Shown here piece by piece: positions 1-7,982 of a stretch of 39,396 bases of DNA; position 1 is the stretch's first letter; every line of letters starts with the position of its first letter. The notes below the pieces were generated by a model that was not told where the DNA came from, searched no databases, and was given only the letters and a program-made list of their open reading frames with translations. The translations under genes were made by a program, and so were the position numbers. The stretch spans positions 1 through 39,396 of the forward strand of contig JAEUQR010000146.1 of NCBI GenBank assembly GCA_016789705.1. Direction: 5' to 3'. The stretch is from Acidobacteriota bacterium. Lineage in GTDB: Bacteria; Acidobacteriota; Vicinamibacteria; Vicinamibacterales; UBA2999.

Positions 1-2694
1 GGCATTCCACGTCGCCGGGCGGGCCGTGAGCGACCGATCGGTCTCGGCGTGCCGCAGACGGCGCGCGAAGGTGGTCTGCGGCAGCCCGATGCGGGCGGCG
101 GCGCGGGCGCCGATGCCGGCCGCCTGTTCGTGCGCCACGAGCACGATCTCGTGCGCGAGCCAGCGGCCGAGCGGCAGGCTCAGGCGGGGATTCGCCGAAG
201 CCGCCCGCTGCACTTCCCCTTCGAGCGCCTGGCGCAGGTGGTCCCACGCGTCGTCGAAGCCCGGGCCGTCGTCCGCGGGCTCGGCCGCCGTCGGCGCGAA
301 CGGACGCGGCCGCGTCGGCAACACGCTCGCCCGGGCGCCGAGCGGCTCGGGCAGCTTCAGATCCTCGACATCGAGACGGTCGTTGTCAGACAGCACGACC
401 GCCTGCAGGATGGTGTTCTGCAACTCGCGGATGTTGCCCGGCCACGGATACGCGGCCAGCCGGCGTTCGGCCTCGGCCGTGAAGCCCTGGAGCGGCTTGC
501 GCTGCTCCGCGGCGGCGGCGCGCGCGAAGTGATCGGCGAGCAGCCTCACGTCTTCCGGCCGTTCGCGCAGCGGCGGGATGTGGAGCCGCACGACGTTCAA
601 CCGGTAGAAGAGGTCTTCACGGAACCGGCCGGCCCGGACCTCGTCTTCGAGCCGGCGGTTGGTGGCGGCGATGATCCGGACGTCCACCTTGCGTGAGCGG
701 GTGCCGCCCACCATCGAGATCGTCTTCTCCTGTACGAAGCGCAGGAGCCGCGACTGCACGTCGAGCGGCAACTCCCCGATCTCGTCGAGGAACACGGTGC
801 CGCCGTCGGCCATCGCCAGGCGTCCGCTCGAGCGCTGCTGCGCGCCGGTGAACGCACCGCGTTCGTGCCCGAAGAGCTCCGAATCGATGAGTGTGGCCGG
901 GATCGCGCCGCAGTCGACGATGACGAACGGCTTGCTGCGGCGGCCACTCAGCTGATGGAGCGTCTGCGCCATCATCTCCTTGCCGGTGCCGCTTTCGCCG
1001 GTCACGAGCACGGTCGTGTCGGTGGCGGCGACGCGGCGGGCACGTGTCAGCACGTCGGCCATCACCGCCGACTGGAACACGATCGGGCTCTGCTGCGAAC
1101 GCAGTCCCTGGACTTCGGCCTGCAGACGGCGCCGTTCGTGTTCGGCGTGCACGCGGTGCCGTTCGGCCAGGTGTTCGCGATCGAGCGCCACGGCGAGCTG
1201 GCCGGCCACGCCGGTGAGCACGTGAACGTCGGTGCGGTCGAGGTCGAGCACCTCGGGGCTGCCCACGAGACAGATGGCGCCGAGCGTGCGGCCGTCGGTG
1301 ACGAGCGGCACGGCCACCGCCACGTGCGGACGGCGCTCGCCGTCGGGTGTCGTCACGTGGGTGGAACGCTGGCGCACGGCGCCGGCGTCGACCGCCGCGG
1401 TGACCACGGCGCGTTCGTCTTCGGAGAGGTCGCCCGGCTGCAGCAGGCGCGGCTCGGCCTCGTCGTGCCGCTGCTGTCCGAACACCAGCCGCTCCCCCGC
1501 ATCGCCGGTCACGAAGAACGACGCGCGCGTCGGATGCAGCACCGCGAACAGGCGATCGACGACCTTGGCCGCGAGGTCCGTGGAGCCGGCCGCGCTCGAG
1601 AGCGCCTGCAGCACGTCCCACAGCAGGCCCATGTTGCGGTAATCCTTGTCGGTGTGGCCGGTGAAGATGCCGAGCAGGCGGTCGGTGGACGGCCCGCCGG
1701 CGTCACCCGCCGCATCGTGCCAGAGCACCGACTCCTCGCCGTCCGTCTGGCGGGCGGCGCCGAGCGCTTCGTTGGCGCGCTTCAGCAGATCGAGGGGCTC
1801 GAGGCCATCGGCTTCGGCGGCTTCGCACGCCACGATGCCGACGGCGCAGTTGAGCTGCACGCTCTCCTGCAGGAAGGCGCGGCTGGCCACGTGGTGGCGC
1901 ACGCGTTCGGCGACAAGGCGCGCCGCATCGGCCCCGACATTCCCGAGCGGCAGCGCGAAGATGGCGCCGCCGTACCGCATGAGCACGTCGGAGCGCCGCA
2001 GCAGCGCCTGCATCGTCTGCACCACTTCGCGAATCAGCCCGTCACCGGCGCGGCGGCCGAACTGTTCGTTGACCGCCTCGAGGCCCAGCGGATTCACGAG
2101 CAGCAGCGCGCACGGCAGACGGCGGCGGCGGGCGCGGTCGAGATCGGCGCGCAGCACGCCCATGAGCTCGTGGCGGCCGGGCAGGCCCGTGAGCGGATCG
2201 GTGAGCACCGAATACACGCTCACGATGGTCGAGGCGAGCGCGTGCGCGACGGCGATCATCGAGCCCTGCCCCGACGGGACCGCCGGAGCCGGCAGGCGCA
2301 GCGCCACCCAGCCCGCCGCCGGCGAGAGCCGCCGCTGGTCGGCGCTGCGGCGGCGCGCGTGGTGCACGGCCGGCCCGGCGGCGCCGGCGCCGGCCCAGAG
2401 ACTCGTGAGCAGCGGCGCGGCGATGAGCACCCCGTGTCCGCCGCGGCTCGGAATGAGTCCATCGGCGCTCACCGGCACGCCGTTCCAGGCGCCGGTCTCG
2501 AGCACCTCGGTCGCGAAGGCGTCAGCAGCTGCGGGTGTCGCCAGTTCGGGCAGCGGTGGGCCGTCGCCCGCGTGCACGAGCACGACCGGCGCCGCCGGAT
2601 TCCAGGGCGTCGGCAAGTACACCGACGCCGCCGTCGCTCCGGCCTGTTGCGCGAGGTATGCGAGCTGCGTCGCGAGGCGTTCCGACCCGACCAT
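1..2694 (-). CDS. GAF-like/degenerate GGDEF/GAF/sigma-54 AAA+ enhancer-binding regulator (partial, C-terminus off the edge)
   Basis: Bacterial enhancer-binding protein that activates sigma-54 RNA polymerase; 898 codons are visible and the frame is still open at base 1. Order of domains: a GAF-like N-terminus (about residues 1-150), a GGDEF-fold domain (about 166-330, opening with DPLTGLPGR), a GAF domain (about 370-525), then the AAA+ domain with Walker A GESGTGKE at 566-573 and the sigma-54-contacting loop GAFTGA at 613-618, and a C-terminal helix-turn-helix around 860-882. The GGDEF signature is GGAIF (242-246) and the metal-binding Asp region reads LLLVNP, so cyclase activity is unlikely. 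The c-di-GMP I-site RxxD is kept as RRSD (233-236), exactly five residues before GGAIF. Divergent from an HD-GYP phosphodiesterase. Start ATG chosen because translation upstream gives no homologous sequence; no strong ribosome site is seen. Domain calls are from motifs; c-di-GMP binding is inference. Confidence 0.9.
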   Translation of the reverse strand, partial: MVGSERLATQLAYLAQQAGATAASVYLPTPWNPAAPVVLVHAGDGPPLPELATPAAADAFATEVLETGAWNGVPVSADGLIPSRGGHGVLIAAPLLTSLWAGAGAAGPAVHHARRRSADQRRLSPAAGWVALRLPAPAVPSGQGSMIAVAHALASTIVSVYSVLTDPLTGLPGRHELMGVLRADLDRARRRRLPCALLLVNPLGLEAVNEQFGRRAGDGLIREVVQTMQALLRRSDVLMRYGGAIFALPLGNVGADAARLVAERVRHHVASRAFLQESVQLNCAVGIVACEAAEADGLEPLDLLKRANEALGAARQTDGEESVLWHDAAGDAGGPSTDRLLGIFTGHTDKDYRNMGLLWDVLQALSSAAGSTDLAAKVVDRLFAVLHPTRASFFVTGDAGERLVFGQQRHDEAEPRLLQPGDLSEDERAVVTAAVDAGAVRQRSTHVTTPDGERRPHVAVAVPLVTDGRTLGAICLVGSPEVLDLDRTDVHVLTGVAGQLAVALDREHLAERHRVHAEHERRRLQAEVQGLRSQQSPIVFQSAVMADVLTRARRVAATDTTVLVTGESGTGKEMMAQTLHQLSGRRSKPFVIVDCGAIPATLIDSELFGHERGAFTGAQQRSSGRLAMADGGTVFLDEIGELPLDVQSRLLRFVQEKTISMVGGTRSRKVDVRIIAATNRRLEDEVRAGRFREDLFYRLNVVRLHIPPLRERPEDVRLLADHFARAAAAEQRKPLQGFTAEAERRLAAYPWPGNIRELQNTILQAVVLSDNDRLDVEDLKLPEPLGARASVLPTRPRPFAPTAAEPADDGPGFDDAWDHLRQALEGEVQRAASANPRLSLPLGRWLAHEIVLVAHEQAAGIGARAAARIGLPQTTFARRLRHAETDRSLTARPATWNA

Positions 2695-2705
2695 GTCCCG
2701 TATGT

Positions 2706-2787
2706 TTTATCGGCGAAGTCTAGCCACAATTTACTGGTGCGTTGGGTTTGCACGAATCTTCGCCGCATGGCTCGACCGATAAATCGG
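2706..2787. promoter_or_regulatory. Divergent control region with inverted repeats between regulator and HD-GYP gene
   Basis: The 276-base gap between the two divergent genes is AT-richer at its left end than the surroundings. TTTATCGG (2706-2713) is matched by its reverse complement CCGATAAA (2776-2783), and overlapping it CGGCGAAG (2711-2718) is matched by CTTCGCCG (2758-2765). The right arm also forms a short local palindrome, CCGAT-AA-ATCGG (2776-2787). This is a plausible operator, perhaps for the adjacent regulator. No convincing -24/-12 element was found. The rest of the gap (2790-2960) is GC-rich with small hairpins such as GGCGC-TTTTT-GCGCC and no recognised riboswitch. Confidence 0.4.
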
Positions 2788-2970
2788 CTGCGGCCAAGCA
2801 GAAAAAACGGGGGCTCCGCTGTTTGCGGGGCGCCGCTGACAGGCAGTGCCGGCCCGCTCGCCGGCTGCGGCGCTTTTTGCGCCGGAATCCATCGAGACGG
2901 TGGTGCCTGGCCGCCCCGGTTGACGCCCCGCGGACATGGCGGAGACTTTGCAGCACGACCCGTGAACGCC

Positions 2971-4938
2971 ATGTCGATGCCCGCCACCACGACCGCTGCC
3001 AGCACACCGCGCGACACGCGGGTGCTCTCCCGCTACGTCGCGGCGGTGACGGCGCTCGGGCTCTTCACGATTGCGCAGTCGCTCACGAGCCTGCTGACGA
3101 TGCCACGGCCGGCCGAGTGGATGCTCTTCTCGGGCCTCGCCATCGCCTTCGGACGGCTCTCGCTGCGCGTGCCCGGCGTGCCCGTGCACGCGTCGATGTC
3201 GGACACGTTCCTGCTGACGTCGGCGGTGCTCTTCGGACCGGCGCCGGCCACGGTGGCGATGGCCGCCGACGGCTTCATCCTGTCGTGGCGGCGCGGCCAC
3301 AGCGCCGACCGCATGCTCTTCAATGCCGCCAACCCCGCCCTCTCGGTGTGGCTCGGCGCGCAGGCCTTCCTCGCCACGCTCGGCCGCTCGCCGCTCGCCA
3401 GCGACGTCGTGTCGCTCGAGACACTGGTCGGACCGCTCGCCGTCATGGCCGTCGTCCACTTCCTCGTGCACTCGGGCATCACCGCCACGGCGGCCGCGCT
3501 CGAGCGCGGCGGGCATCCGGTGGAGGTGTGGCGCAACCACTTCGCGATGCTGGCGGTGAGCCAGGCCGCCTCGGCTTCGGCGGCGCTCATCCTGACGCTG
3601 CTCGCCAGGCAGTTCGGCGTGCTTGCGCTCGCCGCCGCCGCGCCGCTCGTCGTCATCGTCTATCTCGGCCTGCACTCGCGCTTCGGCCGCCTGGCCGACG
3701 CCGAACGCCACGTGAAGCAGGTGGACAGGCTCTACATGTCCACGATTCAGGCGCTCTCGAGCGCCATCGACGCCAAGGACGGCGTGACGAGCAGCCACAT
3801 CCGCCGCGTGCAGACCTACTCGGTGGCACTGGCGCGCGCGCTCGGCGTCTCGGCGCCGGATGAAGTGAAGGCCATCGAAGCGGCGGCGCTCCTGCACGAC
3901 ACCGGCAAGCTCGCCGTGCCGGAGCACATCCTCAACAAGCCCGGCAAGCTCACCGCCGCCGAATTCGAGGCGATGAAGCTGCACGTGGACGTCGGCGCCG
4001 ACATCCTGTCGTCCATCGAGTTCCCCTATCCGGTCGTGCCGATCGTGCGCGCCCACCATGAGAACTGGGACGGCACCGGGTATCCCCGCGGCCTCAAGGG
4101 TGACGACATCCCGATTGGCGCCCGCATCCTGTCGGTCGTCGACTGCTACGACGCCCTGACGTCGGATCGCCCGTACCGCCCGGCGATGACGCAGGAACAG
4201 GCGACGGCGATCGTCGTCGAACGCCGCGGCACGATGTACGACCCGCGCGTGGTCGACACGTTCCTCGAACTGCTGCCGTCGCTCGGCAAGGTGGTCGAGA
4301 CCGAGCCGAATCTGGGCCGGGCGATGCACAAGCTCGCCGCAGCGCGGGATGCCGCCGCCACGACGGCGCCGGCCGCACCCGCCGCCGCCCCGGCGCCCGT
4401 GCTGCTCGCGCCGCAGACGGCCCTCGAAAGCGTCTCGCGGCTGCTCGCCGGTCCACCCCGTGTCGCCGACGTGGCCAGCCTCATCGCGCTCGACCTCAAG
4501 GCGATGTCGCCATCGACCGAGTTCGTCTTCTACGTCACCTCGCCCGGCGCCGAACGCCTGGTCGCGGAGTACGCGACGCGCGAACATCCCGGGGGGCTCG
4601 GCTACGACGCCATCCCGCTCGGCGAACGGGTCAGCGGCTGGGTGGCGGCCAACCGCCAGCAGATCATCAACTCGGATGCCCGCCTCGACCTCGGCACCTC
4701 GGCGTCGATGACGACGCTGCGCTACTGCGTGGCGACGCCGCTCGTCGACGACGGCCAGACGACGGGCGTGCTCGCCGCCTACAGCGACACGCCGCTCGCC
4801 GCCGAAGTGGCGCATCAGCTGGCACTCGTCGCGCCGCAACTGGCGGGTGCGCTCGCCCGGGCCGCTGCCGGCGTGCCACCGCGCCAGGCCAAGGCGCACC
4901 TGTCACGCCCGAGCCTGCGCGTCGCCGCCAGCCGCTAG
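2971..4938 (+). CDS. Membrane HD-GYP domain c-di-GMP phosphodiesterase with C-terminal GAF domain
   Basis: 655 residues. The N-terminal part (about 15-240) contains roughly seven hydrophobic segments and is an integral membrane sensor. The HD-GYP domain follows: the HD pair in LLHDTGK is at 309-310, HHENWDGTGYP places GYP at 370-372, and the SxxDxYDALTSDRPYR stretch typical of the family is present as VVDCYDALTSDRPYR. Such enzymes hydrolyse c-di-GMP to pGpG/GMP at a metal centre facing the cytoplasm. An Ala/Pro-rich linker (about 450-475) leads to a GAF-like domain (about 480-640). The start ATG at 2971 fits the beginning of the Thr/Ala-rich N-terminus; a GTG at 2962 is an in-frame alternative. 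Much longer upstream reading through the opposite-strand regulator is spurious. Divergent from the GGDEF-like regulator, which suggests one c-di-GMP circuit. Confidence 0.92.
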   Translation: MSMPATTTAASTPRDTRVLSRYVAAVTALGLFTIAQSLTSLLTMPRPAEWMLFSGLAIAFGRLSLRVPGVPVHASMSDTFLLTSAVLFGPAPATVAMAADGFILSWRRGHSADRMLFNAANPALSVWLGAQAFLATLGRSPLASDVVSLETLVGPLAVMAVVHFLVHSGITATAAALERGGHPVEVWRNHFAMLAVSQAASASAALILTLLARQFGVLALAAAAPLVVIVYLGLHSRFGRLADAERHVKQVDRLYMSTIQALSSAIDAKDGVTSSHIRRVQTYSVALARALGVSAPDEVKAIEAAALLHDTGKLAVPEHILNKPGKLTAAEFEAMKLHVDVGADILSSIEFPYPVVPIVRAHHENWDGTGYPRGLKGDDIPIGARILSVVDCYDALTSDRPYRPAMTQEQATAIVVERRGTMYDPRVVDTFLELLPSLGKVVETEPNLGRAMHKLAAARDAAATTAPAAPAAAPAPVLLAPQTALESVSRLLAGPPRVADVASLIALDLKAMSPSTEFVFYVTSPGAERLVAEYATREHPGGLGYDAIPLGERVSGWVAANRQQIINSDARLDLGTSASMTTLRYCVATPLVDDGQTTGVLAAYSDTPLAAEVAHQLALVAPQLAGALARAAAGVPPRQAKAHLSRPSLRVAASR

Positions 4939-4944
4939 CCACCC

Positions 4945-4964
4945 CGGCGCCGCGGGCGGCGCCG
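4945..4964. terminator. GC hairpin between convergent genes
   Basis: CGGCGCC (4945-4951), a 6-base loop, and GGCGCCG (4958-4964) form a perfect 7-bp stem in the 27-base gap between the HD-GYP gene and the aminotransferase, which end toward each other. There is no T-run, so it would be a bidirectional hairpin rather than a classic intrinsic terminator. Confidence 0.45.
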
Positions 4965-4965
4965 C

Positions 4966-6333
4966 CTAACGGCTCGCCGCCATCGCCGCCCGCGCCGAGG
5001 CCAGCACCGGCGGAATCGTGTCGGCGATGATGTCGACGATGCGATCGAGTTCGGCGTCGGTCGTCACGAGGGGCGGTGCCATACAGATGCAGTCCATGAC
5101 GGCGCGCGTGTAGAGACCGCGCTCGAGCATGCCGTCCATGAGCTTCTGGCTCACGCCGAGGGCCGGCGGGAAGAGCTGCTTCGTGGCCGGATCGGCCACC
5201 ACTTCCACGGCGCCCATGAGGCCGAGCGCGCGCACGTGCCCGACGCCGTCCATCGAGGAGAGCGCCGTCAGCTTCTCGAGCAGACGCTGACCGCTCGCCT
5301 TCGCCCGCGCCACCAGGCCTTCGCGCTCCATCACGTCGAGATTGGCGAGCGCCACCGCGCAGCAGGTGGGATGCCCCGAGTAGGTGAAGGCGTGCATCCA
5401 GCGTTGCCCCGGGCCGACGCCGTTGATGACCTCGCGGATGCGGTCCGACACACCGATGCCGCCAAGCGGCACGTAGCCGCTCGTGATGCCCTTGGCGAAC
5501 TGCATGATGTCGGGCTCGACACCGTAGTGCTGCAGCCCGAACCAGGTGCCGGTGCGGCCGAAGCCGGTGATGACGTCGTCGGCGATGAGCAGCACGTCGT
5601 ACTGGTCGCAGATCTGGCGGATGCGCGGAAAGTAGTCGGGCGGCGGCACGATGACGCCGCCGGCGCCCTGCACCGGCTCGGCGATGAAGGCGGCGACGGT
5701 ATCGGGGCCTTCGCGCAGGATCGCCTCTTCCAGCTTGTTGGCCGCGGCCACGCCGAGGCTCACACTCGTGTCGGTGTGGACGAAGCGATACGGATCGGGC
5801 GCCTCGATGTGGCTGAAGCCCGGCGTGCGCGGCTCGAACATCGGCCAGAAGGCCGGCAGCCCCGTGGCGCTCATGGCGGCGAGCGTCAGCCCGTGATACG
5901 CGCGATGCCGCGAGATCACCTTGATCTTGTCGGGCCTGCCGAGCGCCTTCCAGTAGAAGCGCGCCGTCTTGAACGAGCTCTCGGACGACTCGGCGCCGCC
6001 GCTCGTGAAGAAGAACGTGTTGATCGACGGATAGGCCAGCCCGCTCAGGCGCTCGGCGAGGCGGATGGCCTGCTCGTTCGTGCCGCCGGCGTAGGCCGAA
6101 TGGAATGCCAGCGTGCACATCTGCGCGTGGGCCGCGTCGGCGAGCTCTTGCCGGCCGTGGCCGATGTTCACGTTCCACAGGCCCGACAGGCCGTCGAGGT
6201 ACTCGCGACCGGTGGCGTCGATGATGCGCGCGCCCTGCCCTTTCACCCACACCCGCGTGCCGGCGTACGCCGAAGGGTGATGGAGCGGATGCATCAGATG
6301 GGCCTGGTCGGTCGCAAGCGGCGTCGTGGACAT
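4966..6333 (-). CDS. Class III pyridoxal-phosphate aminotransferase (omega-transaminase type)
   Basis: 455 residues, the usual length for aspartate-aminotransferase-family class III enzymes that move an amino group between an amine or omega-amino acid and pyruvate or another oxo-acid. Visible features: [17 protein letters not shown] near the N-terminus, [16 protein letters not shown] for phosphate binding, [10 protein letters not shown] and [14 protein letters not shown] for the cofactor pocket, and the Schiff-base lysine K281 in [15 protein letters not shown]. The protein starts at ATG 6333; longer reading upstream would run into the divergent gene's leader. A TTGCTC/TAGCAT promoter lies so close to the ATG that the message is probably leaderless. 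The substrate cannot be told from sequence; beta-alanine, GABA, putrescine or taurine-type substrates are all seen in this family. Confidence 0.93.
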   Translation of the reverse strand: MSTTPLATDQAHLMHPLHHPSAYAGTRVWVKGQGARIIDATGREYLDGLSGLWNVNIGHGRQELADAAHAQMCTLAFHSAYAGGTNEQAIRLAERLSGLAYPSINTFFFTSGGAESSESSFKTARFYWKALGRPDKIKVISRHRAYHGLTLAAMSATGLPAFWPMFEPRTPGFSHIEAPDPYRFVHTDTSVSLGVAAANKLEEAILREGPDTVAAFIAEPVQGAGGVIVPPPDYFPRIRQICDQYDVLLIADDVITGFGRTGTWFGLQHYGVEPDIMQFAKGITSGYVPLGGIGVSDRIREVINGVGPGQRWMHAFTYSGHPTCCAVALANLDVMEREGLVARAKASGQRLLEKLTALSSMDGVGHVRALGLMGAVEVVADPATKQLFPPALGVSQKLMDGMLERGLYTRAVMDCICMAPPLVTTDAELDRIVDIIADTIPPVLASARAAMAASR

Positions 6334-6341
6334 GAGGTGAC

Positions 6342-6371
6342 ATGCTACGCGCTGGCACCGGCCGGGAGCAA
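6342..6371 (-). promoter_or_regulatory. Candidate sigma-70 promoter of the aminotransferase gene
   Basis: Reading the minus strand, TTGCTC (6371-6366) and TAGCAT (6347-6342) are separated by 18 bases, and the start codon follows TAGCAT after 8 bases. Transcription would begin at or within a base or two of the ATG, giving a leaderless mRNA. No Shine-Dalgarno sequence is visible. Confidence 0.45.
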
Positions 6372-6486
6372 CGCCGGCGCAACCGGGCCGCGCCGCTCGA
6401 TCCGCCGGGCGTGCCGTCCGACCGGCACTTCCGCCCTTCGCCCGGCCGGCGCGAAACATCCGGCGGTCCGTCGCGTCTACTGAGGC

Positions 6487-6903
6487 ATGACGCTGCAGCC
6501 GCTGCTCGACGCGCCCGTCGCGGTCATCGTGCACTTCGCCACCGTGGTGCCGGCCTTCTTCCTGGGCACGTGGCTCCTGTTCTTCAGCACCAGGGGCTCG
6601 CGCTACCACCGCCTCGCGGGCAAGGTCTATCTGTCGCTCATGGCCGTGACGGCCTTTGCCGCGATCTTCATCCGCGCGTTCGCGGGCTGGAGCATCAGCG
6701 TCGGCCCGTTGAAGCTGGGCCTCATCCACCTCTTCATCCTGCTGACCTACCAAGGCATCTGGCGCACGCTGCGCGCGATCCGGCAGGGCGACCTGGCCGC
6801 GCATCAGGCCTCGATGCGCGGCATGTATTTCGGCGCGCTCATCGTCGCCGGGCTGCTCGCGTTCGCGCCCGGACGCGTGATGTACCGGATGTTCTTCGGA
6901 TGA
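6487..6903 (+). CDS. DUF2306-type integral membrane protein
   Basis: 138 residues with four hydrophobic segments (about 10-30, 48-68, 76-96 and 112-130). The pattern fits the DUF2306 family of small predicted membrane proteins: an early HFATVVPAFFLG segment, the YHRLAGKVYLSLMAVTA stretch, an H-x-F in the third helix (LIHLFILLTYQG) and AHQASMRGMYFGALIVAG near the end, giving conserved histidines in or beside helices. The function of the family is unknown; the histidines have led to suggestions of heme or metal binding, which is not shown here. It diverges from the aminotransferase and converges on the kinase-like gene with an 11-base gap. The ATG is preceded by GAGG only one base away, so the ribosome site is poor. 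Confidence 0.75.
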   Translation: MTLQPLLDAPVAVIVHFATVVPAFFLGTWLLFFSTRGSRYHRLAGKVYLSLMAVTAFAAIFIRAFAGWSISVGPLKLGLIHLFILLTYQGIWRTLRAIRQGDLAAHQASMRGMYFGALIVAGLLAFAPGRVMYRMFFG

Positions 6904-6914
6904 CGGGGACGCGG

Positions 6915-7946
6915 TCAGTCGGCGGCCGGCAGGCTCAGCACGAGCCGGCTGCCGCCGCTCTCGAGCGCCGTCACCTCGAGCCCGCCGCCGTGGGCGCGCG
7001 CGATCTTCCGTGCCGCCGCCAGCAGCATGGCCCCCGACGCGCCAGCCGGATGTTCCATCCAGTCGGCGTCGAAGAAGCGCGGGTAGACCGAGGCGGGCAG
7101 CCGCACGGCGGTCTGGCACACCTCGATGGTGCGTGTGGCCGCCTCGCGCCGCGGGCCCAGCGCCACGCTGACCTTGCGGGCATCGCCGCGATCTTCGATG
7201 AGCGCGCGCACGCCCGCGAACATCGCGCCAAGGGCCGTCGTGAGCAGCCGCTCGTCGCCGAACACCGGGCAACTGCCCGGCGGTACCGGCATCGCGGCGG
7301 CGCCGCCGCTCAGGCGATTCTCCGGCCCCAGGGCCTCGAACACCTGACCGAGCAGTCGGAGCAGATCCACCTCGTCGAGCGCCGGAAGCGGCTCGACCTG
7401 CAGGACGACGGCGGCGTCGGCGAGCCAGCGGCCGCGTGTCGCTTCCGCACGCGCCAGTTCGATGGCCACGCGGTCGCGCAGGGGACGGCCGCGCAGGGGC
7501 ACATCGCGCAGCGCGGCCTGGATGGCGTCGAATGCATCGGCGAGCGCCGTAGCCGCGACCGTCAGTGACGCCGGCGTGGCCTGCGTCCCGGCCGCGGTGT
7601 CCGGCGCGACGGGCAGCGGCGGCGCCGCGGCGACGGCCGGGGTGACCGGCGCAGCGGCCACGGGCTCGCTGGCGGCCAGGGCGCGATCGAGCACCGCCTC
7701 GACGTAGTGCGGCTCGGCGCGCATGCGATACGACGGCGGCAGCCCTTCGCGCGCGCGCGATGGCGGCTCCGCCGTCACGTCGGGGTCGGCATCGTCATCG
7801 GCGTCGTGCTCGGCGGCGATGTCGCCATCGTCATCGTCGAGATCGCCATCGACATCATGGGCACTGGACTCGCCGGCGTGGAGCGGGAGTGCGGAGTCGC
7901 CCGTCACACGAACGAACGGGGGCACGTACGCGGAAGATTCAGACAC
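6915..7946 (-). CDS. Histidine-kinase-like protein with degraded ATPase domain
   Basis: 343 residues from a GTG start. The N-terminus (about 25-60) is strongly acidic, with runs of Asp, followed by an Ala/Pro-rich linker (about 95-130). The last 200 residues resemble a helical dimerisation segment plus a histidine-kinase ATPase fold: a helical stretch rich in Arg/Glu/Ala (about 135-185) and a final KIARAHGGGLEVTALESGGS-type strand-loop-strand that is typical of the end of HATPase domains. However, there is no phosphoacceptor H-box, no N-box Asn, and no DxGxG G1 box, so kinase activity is improbable. It may be a scaffold or a protein-interaction remnant. No transmembrane segment. No response regulator is adjacent. 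The ATPase relation is an inference from a short C-terminal pattern. Confidence 0.7.
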   Translation of the reverse strand: MSESSAYVPPFVRVTGDSALPLHAGESSAHDVDGDLDDDDGDIAAEHDADDDADPDVTAEPPSRAREGLPPSYRMRAEPHYVEAVLDRALAASEPVAAAPVTPAVAAAPPLPVAPDTAAGTQATPASLTVAATALADAFDAIQAALRDVPLRGRPLRDRVAIELARAEATRGRWLADAAVVLQVEPLPALDEVDLLRLLGQVFEALGPENRLSGGAAAMPVPPGSCPVFGDERLLTTALGAMFAGVRALIEDRGDARKVSVALGPRREAATRTIEVCQTAVRLPASVYPRFFDADWMEHPAGASGAMLLAAARKIARAHGGGLEVTALESGGSRLVLSLPAAD

Positions 7947-7982
7947 AGGGAGGAGCCTCGGCTCTGCAGAACCGCGTCAAGT

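Noticed and set aside
2733..2753. Possible sigma-54 promoter TGG...TTTGCA in the regulator/HD-GYP gap
   Set aside because: The GG to GC spacing is two bases too long for a -24/-12 element.
2735..2760. GCAAACC on the minus strand as part of a c-di-GMP riboswitch
   Set aside because: The other conserved parts and pairing of a GEMM riboswitch are not present; the short match is coincidental.
865..2970. A plus-strand reading frame running into the HD-GYP gene and making a 1357-residue protein
   Set aside because: It lies antisense to the motif-rich regulator; only the part after 2971 has family features. High GC keeps antisense frames open.
2731..4899. A 722-residue minus-strand frame opposite the HD-GYP gene
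   Set aside because: Composition is Arg/His/Gly-rich with no motifs; the plus strand carries HD and GYP motifs.
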